From contig NZ_CP023315.3 in NCBI RefSeq assembly GCF_002310375.3, forward strand, positions 3,224,001 through 3,288,000: a DNA stretch of 64,000 nt, given 5' to 3'. This document shows positions 28,720 through 36,131 of this stretch, piece after piece. Numbering within the stretch: position 1 is the stretch's first letter; every line of letters begins with the position of its first letter. The notes beneath the pieces were generated by a model. The model was not told where the DNA came from. It saw only the letters and a program-made list of their open reading frames with translations, and searched no databases. This stretch comes from Caulobacter vibrioides. GTDB taxonomy: Bacteria > Pseudomonadota > Alphaproteobacteria > Caulobacterales > Caulobacteraceae. Made by a program: the position numbers and the translations under genes.

Positions 28720-30651
28720 CTAGTGCAACACCTGGGACACCAGCGCGGGGTCGGTCCAGCCGCCGCTTTCGATCAGGCGCTTGACCGCGTCGCGTTCGGT
28801 CTTCAGGCGCAGCAGGGTCTGGAAGTCGCTGTCGTCGGCGAGGTCGGTCTTGGCGTCGTCGACCGCCCGCTCCAGCGCGGTCAGGCGTAGCAGCAGGTCG
28901 AAGGCCTGCGACCAGAGCCCTCGGATCGCCTCCTCAGGGCTCTGGGCCGCGCTCTGGGCGACATCGAGGGCCTTCACGTGGGCGGCCGCGCGCTCCAGGG
29001 CCGCCATAACGCCCTCGTCATAGCCCGCCGAGGCCAGCCGCCCCCGGAGCAGGCCGGTCTCGACGTGATCGGCCTCCAGCCGCAGGTTGACCAACTCGTG
29101 GGCGATGGCGTCCAGGCGCTCGTCGCCGAAGCCCTGGTTCATCAGCACCTCGATACGATCGTCGACCACCTTGGGGTCGCGGATCGCGGCGATCAGCAGA
29201 GCCGCCGAGAACGGGCGCGGCGCCTGGTGCAGGGCGGCGGCGGCCTGACGGCCTTCGGCGGTGGCGCCCTCCAGGCGGGGCTTGCCCCAGGGACGTCGCG
29301 GACTGTTGTCCCAGCGCTGGCGCGACAGGGCGCGGCCCGCGTCGCTGGCGTCGGCCTTGACGCGGCGCGCGGCGCGCATCTCGTCCAGCCGGTCCAGCAG
29401 CTCTTCCTTATAGGCGTGCGCCAGGTCCTTGTCGGCGATGGTCGCCGCCAGGGTGCGCAGGCGGACCTTCAGGTTCGTGCGCTGTTCGGGCGTGTCGAAG
29501 GGTTCGACCTCTTTCTCGCGCTCGAACAGGGCCTGGACGAAGGGCTTGGTGTCGGAGACCTGGGCTTTCAGCGCCGCCGCCCCCTGCTCGCGCAGCACAT
29601 CGTCGGGGTCCTTGCCGCCGACGGGCATGGAGAACAGGAACGAGCGGCCGGGCTTGAGCAGCGGCAGGGCGCGGTCGATGGCCCGGTCGGCGGCGCGGCG
29701 GCCGGCCTTGTCGCCGTCAAAGCACAGGGTCGGGGTCGGATGCAGGCGCCACAGCCCCTCCATCTGCTCCTCGGTCAGGGCTGTGCCCATAGCCGCCACG
29801 GCGGGGATCCCCGCGCGCTGGCAGGCGATGACGTCCATATAGCCCTCGACCACCACCATCGGCGGCTTCTCGCCGCCGCTCTGGCCGGCGTGCAGGATCT
29901 TGCGGGCCTCGAACAGGCCATACAGCACCCGCCCCTTGTGGAAGAGGCTGGTCTCGGGGCCGTTCAGATACTTGGCGCGGGCGGCGGGATCCATGGCCCG
30001 GCCGCCGAACGAGACGACCTTTCCCCGGCTGTCGGTGATCGGGAAGATGATCCGGTCGCGGAAGCGGTCATAGGGCGCCCCGCCATCCTCGGGGGCGATC
30101 AGCACGCCGGCGTCCACCAGGTCGCCCGGCTTGGCGCCCTTGGCGATCAGATAGTCCTTCAGCCCCGTGCGGTTGTTGGGCGCAAACCCGATGCGGAAGC
30201 GGCTCCACTCGCTCTCGGGCAGGCCGCGCTTTTCCAGATAGGCGCGAGCGCCCTGGCCGACGGGACGGCGCAGCTCGCTCTCGAACCAGGCGGCCGCCAG
30301 CTCCATCCAGTCGCCGAGCGAGGATCGCTTCTGCTCTTCGCGGGCGGCCCGGGGGTCCACCTCGGGCAGGCTCATGCCCGCCTCGGCCGCCAGCCGCTCG
30401 ACGGCTTCCGCGAAGGTCAGCCGCTCGGTCTCCTGCAGGAAGCTGATGATGTCGCCGTGCTTGCCGCTGGAGAAGCAGTGATAGAAGCCCTTCTCGTCGT
30501 TGACGAAGAACGACGGGCTCTTTTCCTTGGTGAACGGCGACAGCCCCGCATACTCGCGCCCCTGCCGCCGCAGCTTCACCGTCTTGCCGACGACGTCGGA
30601 CGGGCGAAGGCGGGACTTCAGTTCTTCGAGAAAGCGGTCGTCGAAACGCAT
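28720..30651 (-). CDS. dnaG: DNA primase with degenerate zinc-binding motif
   Basis: The 643-residue protein synthesises RNA primers at the replication fork. It has the N-terminal CHC2-type fold (GLSPFTKEKSPSFFV and FYHCFSSGKHGD), the TOPRIM catalytic core (VVVEGYMDVIACQ with the key Glu, and CFDGDKAGRRA with the Asp pair), and a C-terminal helicase-binding domain. In E. coli the zinc ligands are Cys40, His43, Cys61 and Cys64; the matching residues here are Ser38, Thr41, Cys59 and Ser62, so zinc should not bind. This loss is, to my knowledge, shared with other alphaproteobacterial primases. ATG 30651 begins MRFDDRFLEEL; longer openings are not conserved. Confidence 0.95.
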   Translation of the reverse strand: MRFDDRFLEELKSRLRPSDVVGKTVKLRRQGREYAGLSPFTKEKSPSFFVNDEKGFYHCFSSGKHGDIISFLQETERLTFAEAVERLAAEAGMSLPEVDPRAAREEQKRSSLGDWMELAAAWFESELRRPVGQGARAYLEKRGLPESEWSRFRIGFAPNNRTGLKDYLIAKGAKPGDLVDAGVLIAPEDGGAPYDRFRDRIIFPITDSRGKVVSFGGRAMDPAARAKYLNGPETSLFHKGRVLYGLFEARKILHAGQSGGEKPPMVVVEGYMDVIACQRAGIPAVAAMGTALTEEQMEGLWRLHPTPTLCFDGDKAGRRAADRAIDRALPLLKPGRSFLFSMPVGGKDPDDVLREQGAAALKAQVSDTKPFVQALFEREKEVEPFDTPEQRTNLKVRLRTLAATIADKDLAHAYKEELLDRLDEMRAARRVKADASDAGRALSRQRWDNSPRRPWGKPRLEGATAEGRQAAAALHQAPRPFSAALLIAAIRDPKVVDDRIEVLMNQGFGDERLDAIAHELVNLRLEADHVETGLLRGRLASAGYDEGVMAALERAAAHVKALDVAQSAAQSPEEAIRGLWSQAFDLLLRLTALERAVDDAKTDLADDSDFQTLLRLKTERDAVKRLIESGGWTDPALVSQVLH

Positions 30652-31078
30652 GGCGGTGGGCGAAACTTCGCGGACTTGAACCGGGCACCTTATCTGGCGA
30701 GCCGTCTCGCCAGAACCGGACGTGAGCGGCCGTCCAAGCCCATATCGCGAGTCCCCCACAGGTTACTCACAGATTAACCCATCCCAGGACCCAGCAAGCA
30801 TCAATCCTCCCCCCAGCGGGGGAAGTGTCGGCGCGAAGCGGCGACGGAGGGGGAAGTGGTCGGAGCAGCAGGACTTCCCCCTCCGGCCCTTCGGGCCACC
30901 TCCCCCGCTGGGGGGAGGATTTCAGTTACGTCAAAGACGCTTCGTTTCAGGCCCGAAACGAACGCCCGACATTCCGCATGCGGAGGCCAACTCGCCCTCG
31001 ACAAGGGGCGGATAAGGCCACAAACATCCCGGCTTCTCGTCGCGGGAAGCATGCCCGCGCGCCGCATTGGGGTGTTTC
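30652..31078. other. Divergent gap between dnaG and the M61 peptidase
   Basis: The 427 bases contain family B variant B2 (30803-30922) and otherwise no gene that I can support. The promoters of dnaG (left) and of the M61 gene (right) should lie here, but I see no clear -35/-10 pair. Confidence 0.5.
30803..30922. repeat. Family B palindromic repeat variant, copy B2
   Basis: AATCCTCCCCCCAGCGGGGGA on the left is answered by TCCCCCGCTGGGGGGAGGATT on the right (19-21 paired bases), with GACGGAGGGGGAAGT and ACTTCCCCCTCC inside. It is an inside-out relative of the other family B copies, sharing the CACCTCCCCCGC and GGAGGGGG blocks in a different order. Unlike the others it lies in a divergent promoter region. 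Confidence 0.75.
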
Positions 31079-33028
31079 GTGAAAGCGCTGTTCTTCTCGG
31101 TCTCCGTCCTGTCCCTGGCCGCCACGGCCGCCCTGGCCCAGACGCCGGCCCCGGCGCCCTCGCAGCCGATGCCGGAATCGGCAGCGCCGACGACGCCGAT
31201 CCCCGCCCCGCAGGACATCCCCTACGCCGGCACGCTGAAGCTGGCCGTCGACGCCACCGACCTTGACCGCAAGATCTGGAGCGTCACCACGACGATCCCG
31301 GTCAGCAAGCCCGGCGCCTTCACCTTCCTCTATCCGCAGTGGGTTCCGGGCGGCCACTCGCCGCGCAACGACCTGGACAAGCTGGCCGGCCTGGTGGTCA
31401 CGGCGAACGGTAAGCGCATCCCCTGGAAGCGCGACGTCATCAGCGTCCACGCCTTCCATGTCGACGTGCCCGCCGACGTCAGCGAGATTGAGGTCAGCTA
31501 CCAGTTCCTGACCGCCGTCGAGGGCCGGATCGGCCGGATCGAGGTCACCCAGGAGATGCTGAACCTGCAGTGGCTGCAGGTCGCGCTCTATCCGGCCGGC
31601 TACTACACCCGCCGCATCCCGATCGAGGCCAGCGTCAAGCTGCCGGAGGGCTGGAAGCTGGCCACCGCGCTGGAGACCGCCAAGGTCGAGGGCCAGGTCA
31701 CCACCTTCAAGCCGACCACGGTCGAGACCCTGGTCGACAGCCCGATCTTCGCGGGCAAGTACTTCAAGTCGATCGACCTGGATCCGACCGGCCCCGCGCC
31801 CGTGCGCCTGAACCTGGTGGCCGACAGCCCCGAACTGCTGGAGGCCAAGCCCGAGCATATCCAGGTCCACAAGGACCTCGTGCAGCAGGCCTACAAGGTG
31901 TTCGGCTCGCACCACTACGATCACTACGACTTCCTGGTCGCCCTGTCGGACCGCCTGGGCGGCATCGGCCTGGAGCACCACCGCTCGAGCGAAAACCGCG
32001 TCACGCCCAAGTACTTCACCGAGTGGGACAAGAGCTTCGTGGGCCGCGACCTGCTCAGCCACGAGTTCACCCACTCGTGGAACGGCAAGTTCCGTCGCGC
32101 CGCCGACCTGTGGACGCCGAACCTGAACGTGCCGATGCGCGACAGCCTGATGTGGGTCTATGAGGGCCAGACCCAGTATTGGGGCAATGTGCTGGCCGCC
32201 CGCTCGGGCCTCCTGACCAAGCAGCAGGCCATGGACTCCATCGCCGCCACGGCCGCCGCCTACGACAACCGTCGCGGCCGCGACTGGCGCCCGGTGCAGG
32301 ACACCACCAACGATCCGATCATCGCCAACCGCCGTCCGCTGTCGTGGCTGTCGTGGCAGCGCAGCGAGGACTACTACTCCGAGGGCATGCTGGTCTGGCT
32401 CGACGCCGACACGGTGATCCGCGAGAAGACCGGCGGCAAGAAGTCGCTGGACGACTTCGCCAAGGCCTTCTTCGGCGTCGACAACGGCTCGTACGTACCG
32501 CGCACCTATGTGTTCGAGGACGTGGTCGCGGCCCTGAACGGCGTCGTGGCCCATGACTGGGCCACGTTCCTGAAGACCCGCATCGAAGAGGTCCAGACCA
32601 AGGCGCCGCTCGATGGCCTGGAGCGCGGCGGCTACAAGCTGGTCTACACCGAGACCCCGACCGAGTTCATGAAGGCCGCCGAGACCCGCTCGCGGGGGAC
32701 GGCCCTGCCCTATTCGCTGGGCCTGAGCCTGGGTTCGGACGGCGTCATCTCCGACGTCCAGTGGGGCGGCCCGGCGTTCAAGGCCGGCCTCACCCAGGGC
32801 CTGACCGTGGTGGCGGTCAACGGCGAACAGATGGACGGCGACAAGCTGAAGGCGGCGGTCAAGGCCGCCGCAAAGCCCGAGAACCCGCTGGTCGAGCTGC
32901 TGATCAAGGACGGCTTCCGCTACAAGATGGTCAAGATCGACTATCGCGGCGGGCTTCGCTATCCGCGCCTGGAGCGGATCGCCGGCGCCCCGGATCGCCT
33001 GGGCGACATCCTGACGCCGCGCAAGTAG
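31079..33028 (+). CDS. Secreted M61-family (glycyl aminopeptidase-like) metallopeptidase with PDZ domain
   Basis: The 649-residue protein starts at GTG 31079 (KALFFSVSVLSLAATAALAQ, a Sec signal peptide); GGGG lies seven bases before it. A TTG four codons earlier is in frame but leaves the signal peptide less typical. After an N-terminal beta domain comes the gluzincin site HEFTH in LLSHEFTHSWNGKF with the downstream Glu in MWVYEGQTQYWG. A PDZ domain follows near residue 530 (SLGLSLGSDGVISDV). M61 enzymes are periplasmic aminopeptidases that release N-terminal Gly or Ala. A strong terminator lies 115 bases downstream. Confidence 0.9.
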   Translation: MKALFFSVSVLSLAATAALAQTPAPAPSQPMPESAAPTTPIPAPQDIPYAGTLKLAVDATDLDRKIWSVTTTIPVSKPGAFTFLYPQWVPGGHSPRNDLDKLAGLVVTANGKRIPWKRDVISVHAFHVDVPADVSEIEVSYQFLTAVEGRIGRIEVTQEMLNLQWLQVALYPAGYYTRRIPIEASVKLPEGWKLATALETAKVEGQVTTFKPTTVETLVDSPIFAGKYFKSIDLDPTGPAPVRLNLVADSPELLEAKPEHIQVHKDLVQQAYKVFGSHHYDHYDFLVALSDRLGGIGLEHHRSSENRVTPKYFTEWDKSFVGRDLLSHEFTHSWNGKFRRAADLWTPNLNVPMRDSLMWVYEGQTQYWGNVLAARSGLLTKQQAMDSIAATAAAYDNRRGRDWRPVQDTTNDPIIANRRPLSWLSWQRSEDYYSEGMLVWLDADTVIREKTGGKKSLDDFAKAFFGVDNGSYVPRTYVFEDVVAALNGVVAHDWATFLKTRIEEVQTKAPLDGLERGGYKLVYTETPTEFMKAAETRSRGTALPYSLGLSLGSDGVISDVQWGGPAFKAGLTQGLTVVAVNGEQMDGDKLKAAVKAAAKPENPLVELLIKDGFRYKMVKIDYRGGLRYPRLERIAGAPDRLGDILTPRK

Positions 33029-33142
33029 GGCGGCCGGGCGGCCTTGCGACTCGTTCGCAGGCTGCGACGATATGGGGAAGGGCGGAACGACGGCGATTGC
33101 GTCATCTTCCGTCCTGTTCGATCCCTCTGAACGCGTACAAGA

Positions 33143-33175
33143 AAGGGCCCGCCCCTCCTAAGCGGGCCCTTTTTT
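33143..33175 (+). terminator. Rho-independent terminator downstream of the M61 gene
   Basis: AAGGGCCCGC and GCGGGCCCTT form a 10-base-pair stem followed by a run of T residues (to 33175). About 115 bases without a gene separate it from the M61 stop. Confidence 0.9.
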
Positions 33176-33296
33176 CATGGGCCGTTTCACGCGGGGCGTT
33201 CTGAGCGCCGTGGGCGCCATCCGCCGGACAGGTTGAAACCCTTGGCCTCGCCGCAAGCGCGCCGATATGGTCCGCACGCCTCATGATCGCCGGGGC

Positions 33297-33848
33297 ATGG
33301 ATCTTACGATGTCGACCCACCCACAGCTGCAGCGCGTCACCACCGAATACGTCCAGACCGAAGACCGAATGCGCCTGTCCGGCGCCCTGGCGGATGGTCG
33401 GACCGTGGTGCTGTGGATGACCCAGCGTCTGTTCAACTACCTGCTGCCGCCCTTGACCAAATGGCTTGAAGACCACGGCGTGACGGGCCAGGCCGCGAGC
33501 GCCGCTGCGAGCACGCCGGCGGACAAGGAGATGCTCCAGGAGTTCGCCCAGAAATCGGCCCAGGCCGCCCTGACGCCTCAGCCCCGCGTCCAGGCCGACC
33601 GGCCGGCGGACACCTGGCTGGTCGAGGCGGTCGATATCGACTCGAACACCCGCGTGGTCAGGCTCACGTTCAGGGCCGCGGACGGCCGCGCCGTCGGTGT
33701 GCCGCTGGAAGCCGAGAGCCTGCGCCAATGGCTCGCCGTGGTTCATGGCCACTATGGCCGCGGCGGCTGGGCCACCACTGCCTGGCCCACCTGGATGGAG
33801 GACGCCATCCGCCCCACGGCGAGGCCCGACACCGCGCCGATGCACTGA
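33297..33848 (+). CDS. Conserved-looking protein of unknown function
   Basis: I cannot name this protein. From ATG 33297 it has 183 residues; an ATG at 33309 (179 residues) is nearly as good and an upstream one at 33267 less so. It has no signal peptide. Residues about 30-65 (MRLSGALADGRTVVLWMT followed by QRLFNYLLPPLTKWL) look like a folded, conserved segment; an Ala/Gln-rich linker follows (residues 70-105), then a second domain with WLVEAVDIDSNTRVVRLTF. The C-terminus is Trp-rich (WATTAWPTWMEDA). Codon use is ordinary for this genome. It stands alone between two terminatorlike or promoter gaps. Confidence 0.72.
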   Translation: MDLTMSTHPQLQRVTTEYVQTEDRMRLSGALADGRTVVLWMTQRLFNYLLPPLTKWLEDHGVTGQAASAAASTPADKEMLQEFAQKSAQAALTPQPRVQADRPADTWLVEAVDIDSNTRVVRLTFRAADGRAVGVPLEAESLRQWLAVVHGHYGRGGWATTAWPTWMEDAIRPTARPDTAPMH

Positions 33849-33953
33849 GCACGGCGCGTTGGCCACGGCGGCTTGACCTGGCGCGGACCTCAAGGGAACG
33901 ATGCGCGCCCGCGCCGCAGAGGGCGCTATGCTTCTTGAGTTTTAAGGATGGCC

Positions 33954-35750
33954 ATGTCCCAGCCTGACCGTCGTCAGATCATGATGGGGGCGGCCGCGAC
34001 CGCCCTGGCCGCCGGGCTCGCGCCAGCGGCCCAGGCCGCCACCCCGGCCAAGCAGCAGCTCTATGCGCTGTTCGACGCCTTCTTCGACGAGGACCTGAGC
34101 CAGAGCCCCGAGCAGGCCACCAGCCTTGGCCTCGACACCGGCAAGCACGCCGATGCGCGCACCAAGCTCTCGGACCGCTCGACCGCCGCCTGGCTGCGCG
34201 ACCGCGCTGAACCGGCGCAGCGCATCGCCCGCCTGAAGACGATCGACCGCAAGGCGCTGACCGGCGACGACGCGATCAACTACGACACCGCCCTCTTCAA
34301 CTACGAAGCGCGCGGGGGGACCTCGCGGTTCGACTTCGGCGACGGTGCGCGCCCCTTCGTCCTGACCCAGTACTACGGGTCGTACATCTCGACCCCCAGC
34401 TTCCTGGACAGCCGTCACAAGATCGCCTCGGCCGCCGACGCCGATGCGTACCTGGCCCGCATGAAGGCCTTCGCCACCGTGCTGGACCAGGAAACGCAGC
34501 GCGCCAGCGCCGACGCGGCCAAGGGCGTGATCCCGGCCGACTTCATGGTCGACAAGGCCATCGCCCAGCTCCAGCAGTTCCGCGCCACACCGGTCGACAA
34601 GAGCGTGCTGGTCGCCTCGGCCGCCCGCCGCGCCAAGGCCTATGGCGACTATGACGCCAAGGCCGCCGCCATCCTGACCGGCGAGATCCACCCGGCCCTG
34701 GACCGCCAGATCGCCGCCCTGCAGGCGATGCGCGCCAAGGCCGTGCACGACGCCGGCATCGGTCGCCTCAAGGACGGCGACGCCTTCTACGCCGCCCTGC
34801 TCAAGATCTACACGACCACCAACAAGACCCCCGAAGAGGTCCATCGCCTGGGCCTGGACGAAGGCGCCGAGATCCAGGCGCGGATGGACGAGATCCTCAA
34901 GAAGCGCGGCCTGACCCAAGGCACGGTGGGCCAGCGGATGGCGAGCCTCAACACCATGCCGGGACAGGTGTTCGCCAACACCGACGAGGGCCGCGCCGAG
35001 CTTCTGGCCTACTGCACCGAGCGCCTGGCCAAGCTGCAGCCGCTCTTGCCGCAGTGGTTCGGCGTCATGCCCAAGACCCCGGTCGTGGTGCGCCGCGTGC
35101 CGGCCTACACCGAGGCGGGCTCGGCGGGCGCCTATTACGAGCGTCCCGCGCTGGACGGTTCGCGCCCGGGCGCGGTCTATATCAACCTGCGCGACACGGC
35201 CGAGCGCCCCCGCTGGTCGCTGGCCACGCTGATGCACCACGAGGGCGCGCCGGGGCACCACTTCCAGCTGGCCCTGGTGGCCGAGAGCAATCTGCCCAAG
35301 CTCCGCCAGAACATGGGCTTCTCGGCTAATACCGAGGGCTGGGCGCTGTACGCCGAGCAGGTGGCCATGGAGATGGGCATCTATGACGACGGCGATGATC
35401 TGGGCCTCCTGGGCATGTACCAGGCCCGCCTGTTCCGCGCCTCGCGCTGCGTGGTCGACACCGGCATCCACGCCAAGGGCTGGAGCCGCGAAAAGGCCAT
35501 CGCCTACATGATCGAGACGGGCGGCGACCCCGAGGTGCGGGTCTCGCGCGAGGTCGAACGCTACTGCGCCAACCCCGGCCAGGCCTGCTCCTACAAGGTC
35601 GGCCACACGGTCTGGGCGGCCCTGCGCGAGCGCACCAAGCAGCGCCTGGGCGGCAAGTTCGACATCAAGCGCTTCCACGACACCGCGCTCCTGGTCGGCC
35701 CCGCGCCGCTGACGGTGCTGGAGGGGGTGATCGACCGCTGGCAGGGGTGA
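33954..35750 (+). CDS. DUF885-family putative metallohydrolase, exported
   Basis: The 598-residue protein belongs to the DUF885 family of largely helical, presumed zinc-dependent hydrolases related to carboxypeptidase-like enzymes. The family signature is HHEGAPGHHFQ near residue 430. The N-terminus DRRQIMMGAAATALAAGLAP is a Tat signal ending in AQA. ATG 33954 is used because AAGGA lies six bases before it, whereas the ATG at 33948 touches that sequence. Many homologues in Caulobacter-like bacteria occur in multiple copies; the natural substrate is unknown. It is followed by a C-B repeat pair. Confidence 0.87.
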   Translation: MSQPDRRQIMMGAAATALAAGLAPAAQAATPAKQQLYALFDAFFDEDLSQSPEQATSLGLDTGKHADARTKLSDRSTAAWLRDRAEPAQRIARLKTIDRKALTGDDAINYDTALFNYEARGGTSRFDFGDGARPFVLTQYYGSYISTPSFLDSRHKIASAADADAYLARMKAFATVLDQETQRASADAAKGVIPADFMVDKAIAQLQQFRATPVDKSVLVASAARRAKAYGDYDAKAAAILTGEIHPALDRQIAALQAMRAKAVHDAGIGRLKDGDAFYAALLKIYTTTNKTPEEVHRLGLDEGAEIQARMDEILKKRGLTQGTVGQRMASLNTMPGQVFANTDEGRAELLAYCTERLAKLQPLLPQWFGVMPKTPVVVRRVPAYTEAGSAGAYYERPALDGSRPGAVYINLRDTAERPRWSLATLMHHEGAPGHHFQLALVAESNLPKLRQNMGFSANTEGWALYAEQVAMEMGIYDDGDDLGLLGMYQARLFRASRCVVDTGIHAKGWSREKAIAYMIETGGDPEVRVSREVERYCANPGQACSYKVGHTVWAALRERTKQRLGGKFDIKRFHDTALLVGPAPLTVLEGVIDRWQG

Positions 35751-35764
35751 GGGCTGGGCCTCGG

Positions 35765-35870
35765 TGCGTCCTTCGAGGCTCGCCTTCGGCTCACACCTCA
35801 GGATGAGGAAGGCTTGTGCTGAGCGCCTCATCCTGAGGTGCGCGCGCCTGAGCGCGCCTCGAAGGACGCA
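35765..35870. repeat. Family C palindromic repeat, copy C1
   Basis: TGCGTCCTTCGAGGC and GCCTCGAAGGACGCA are its ends, and CACCTCAGGATGAGG and CCTCATCCTGAGGTG the inner arms. It starts 14 bases after the DUF885 stop and abuts copy B3. Confidence 0.9.
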
Positions 35871-35874
35871 GGGA

Positions 35875-36003
35875 CGCCCCCTCCGTCACGCGGCTGCGCC
35901 GCGCGCCACCTCCCCCGCGATGCGGGTGAGGAGGAAGCTCAGCCCTCCTGCCCCGCTTGCGGGGGAGGTGGCGCGGCGCATAGCGCCGTGACGGAGGGGG
36001 CGC
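35875..36003. repeat. Family B palindromic repeat, copy B3
   Basis: CGCCCCCTCCGTCACG and CGTGACGGAGGGGGCG are the ends; the inner arms CCACCTCCCCCGC and GCGGGGGAGGTGG are intact. It follows C1 with four bases (GGGA) between. Confidence 0.9.
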
Positions 36004-36013
36004 TTCAACGACA

Positions 36014-36037
36014 AGAAATGAGACCGGTACCATTTCT
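36014..36037 (+). promoter_or_regulatory. LacI-type operator candidate upstream of the GH3 gene
   Basis: AGAAATG and CATTTCT are perfect arms of a 24-base palindrome centred on ACCGGT, with 10 of 12 positions symmetric. CG-centred palindromes of this kind are typical LacI-family operators. It lies 95 bases before the GH3 start. The LacI-type regulator at 51834 is a possible binder. Confidence 0.6.
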
Positions 36038-36045
36038 GGCTTGAG

Positions 36046-36056
36046 TGGTCAGACAA
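36046..36056 (+). promoter_or_regulatory. GntR/FCD-type operator candidate
   Basis: TGGTCAGACAA fits the symmetric TNGTCNGACNA consensus of FCD-type GntR regulators, several of which respond to uronates. It lies nine bases from the LacI-type palindrome. Function is inferred from the motif only. Confidence 0.45.
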
Positions 36057-36131
36057 GTGCCCCCATAGTGCTCGCCAACAACGGCGATTGAGAGCCGTTA
36101 GCGTCTTGCTCAGCCTCGGGGAAACGACCGG

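Noticed and set aside
33072..33161. A 29-codon plus-strand frame or small RNA between the M61 gene and its terminator
   Set aside because: The frame ends inside the terminator stem and has no ribosome-binding site; the region is more simply the 3' untranslated part of the M61 transcript.
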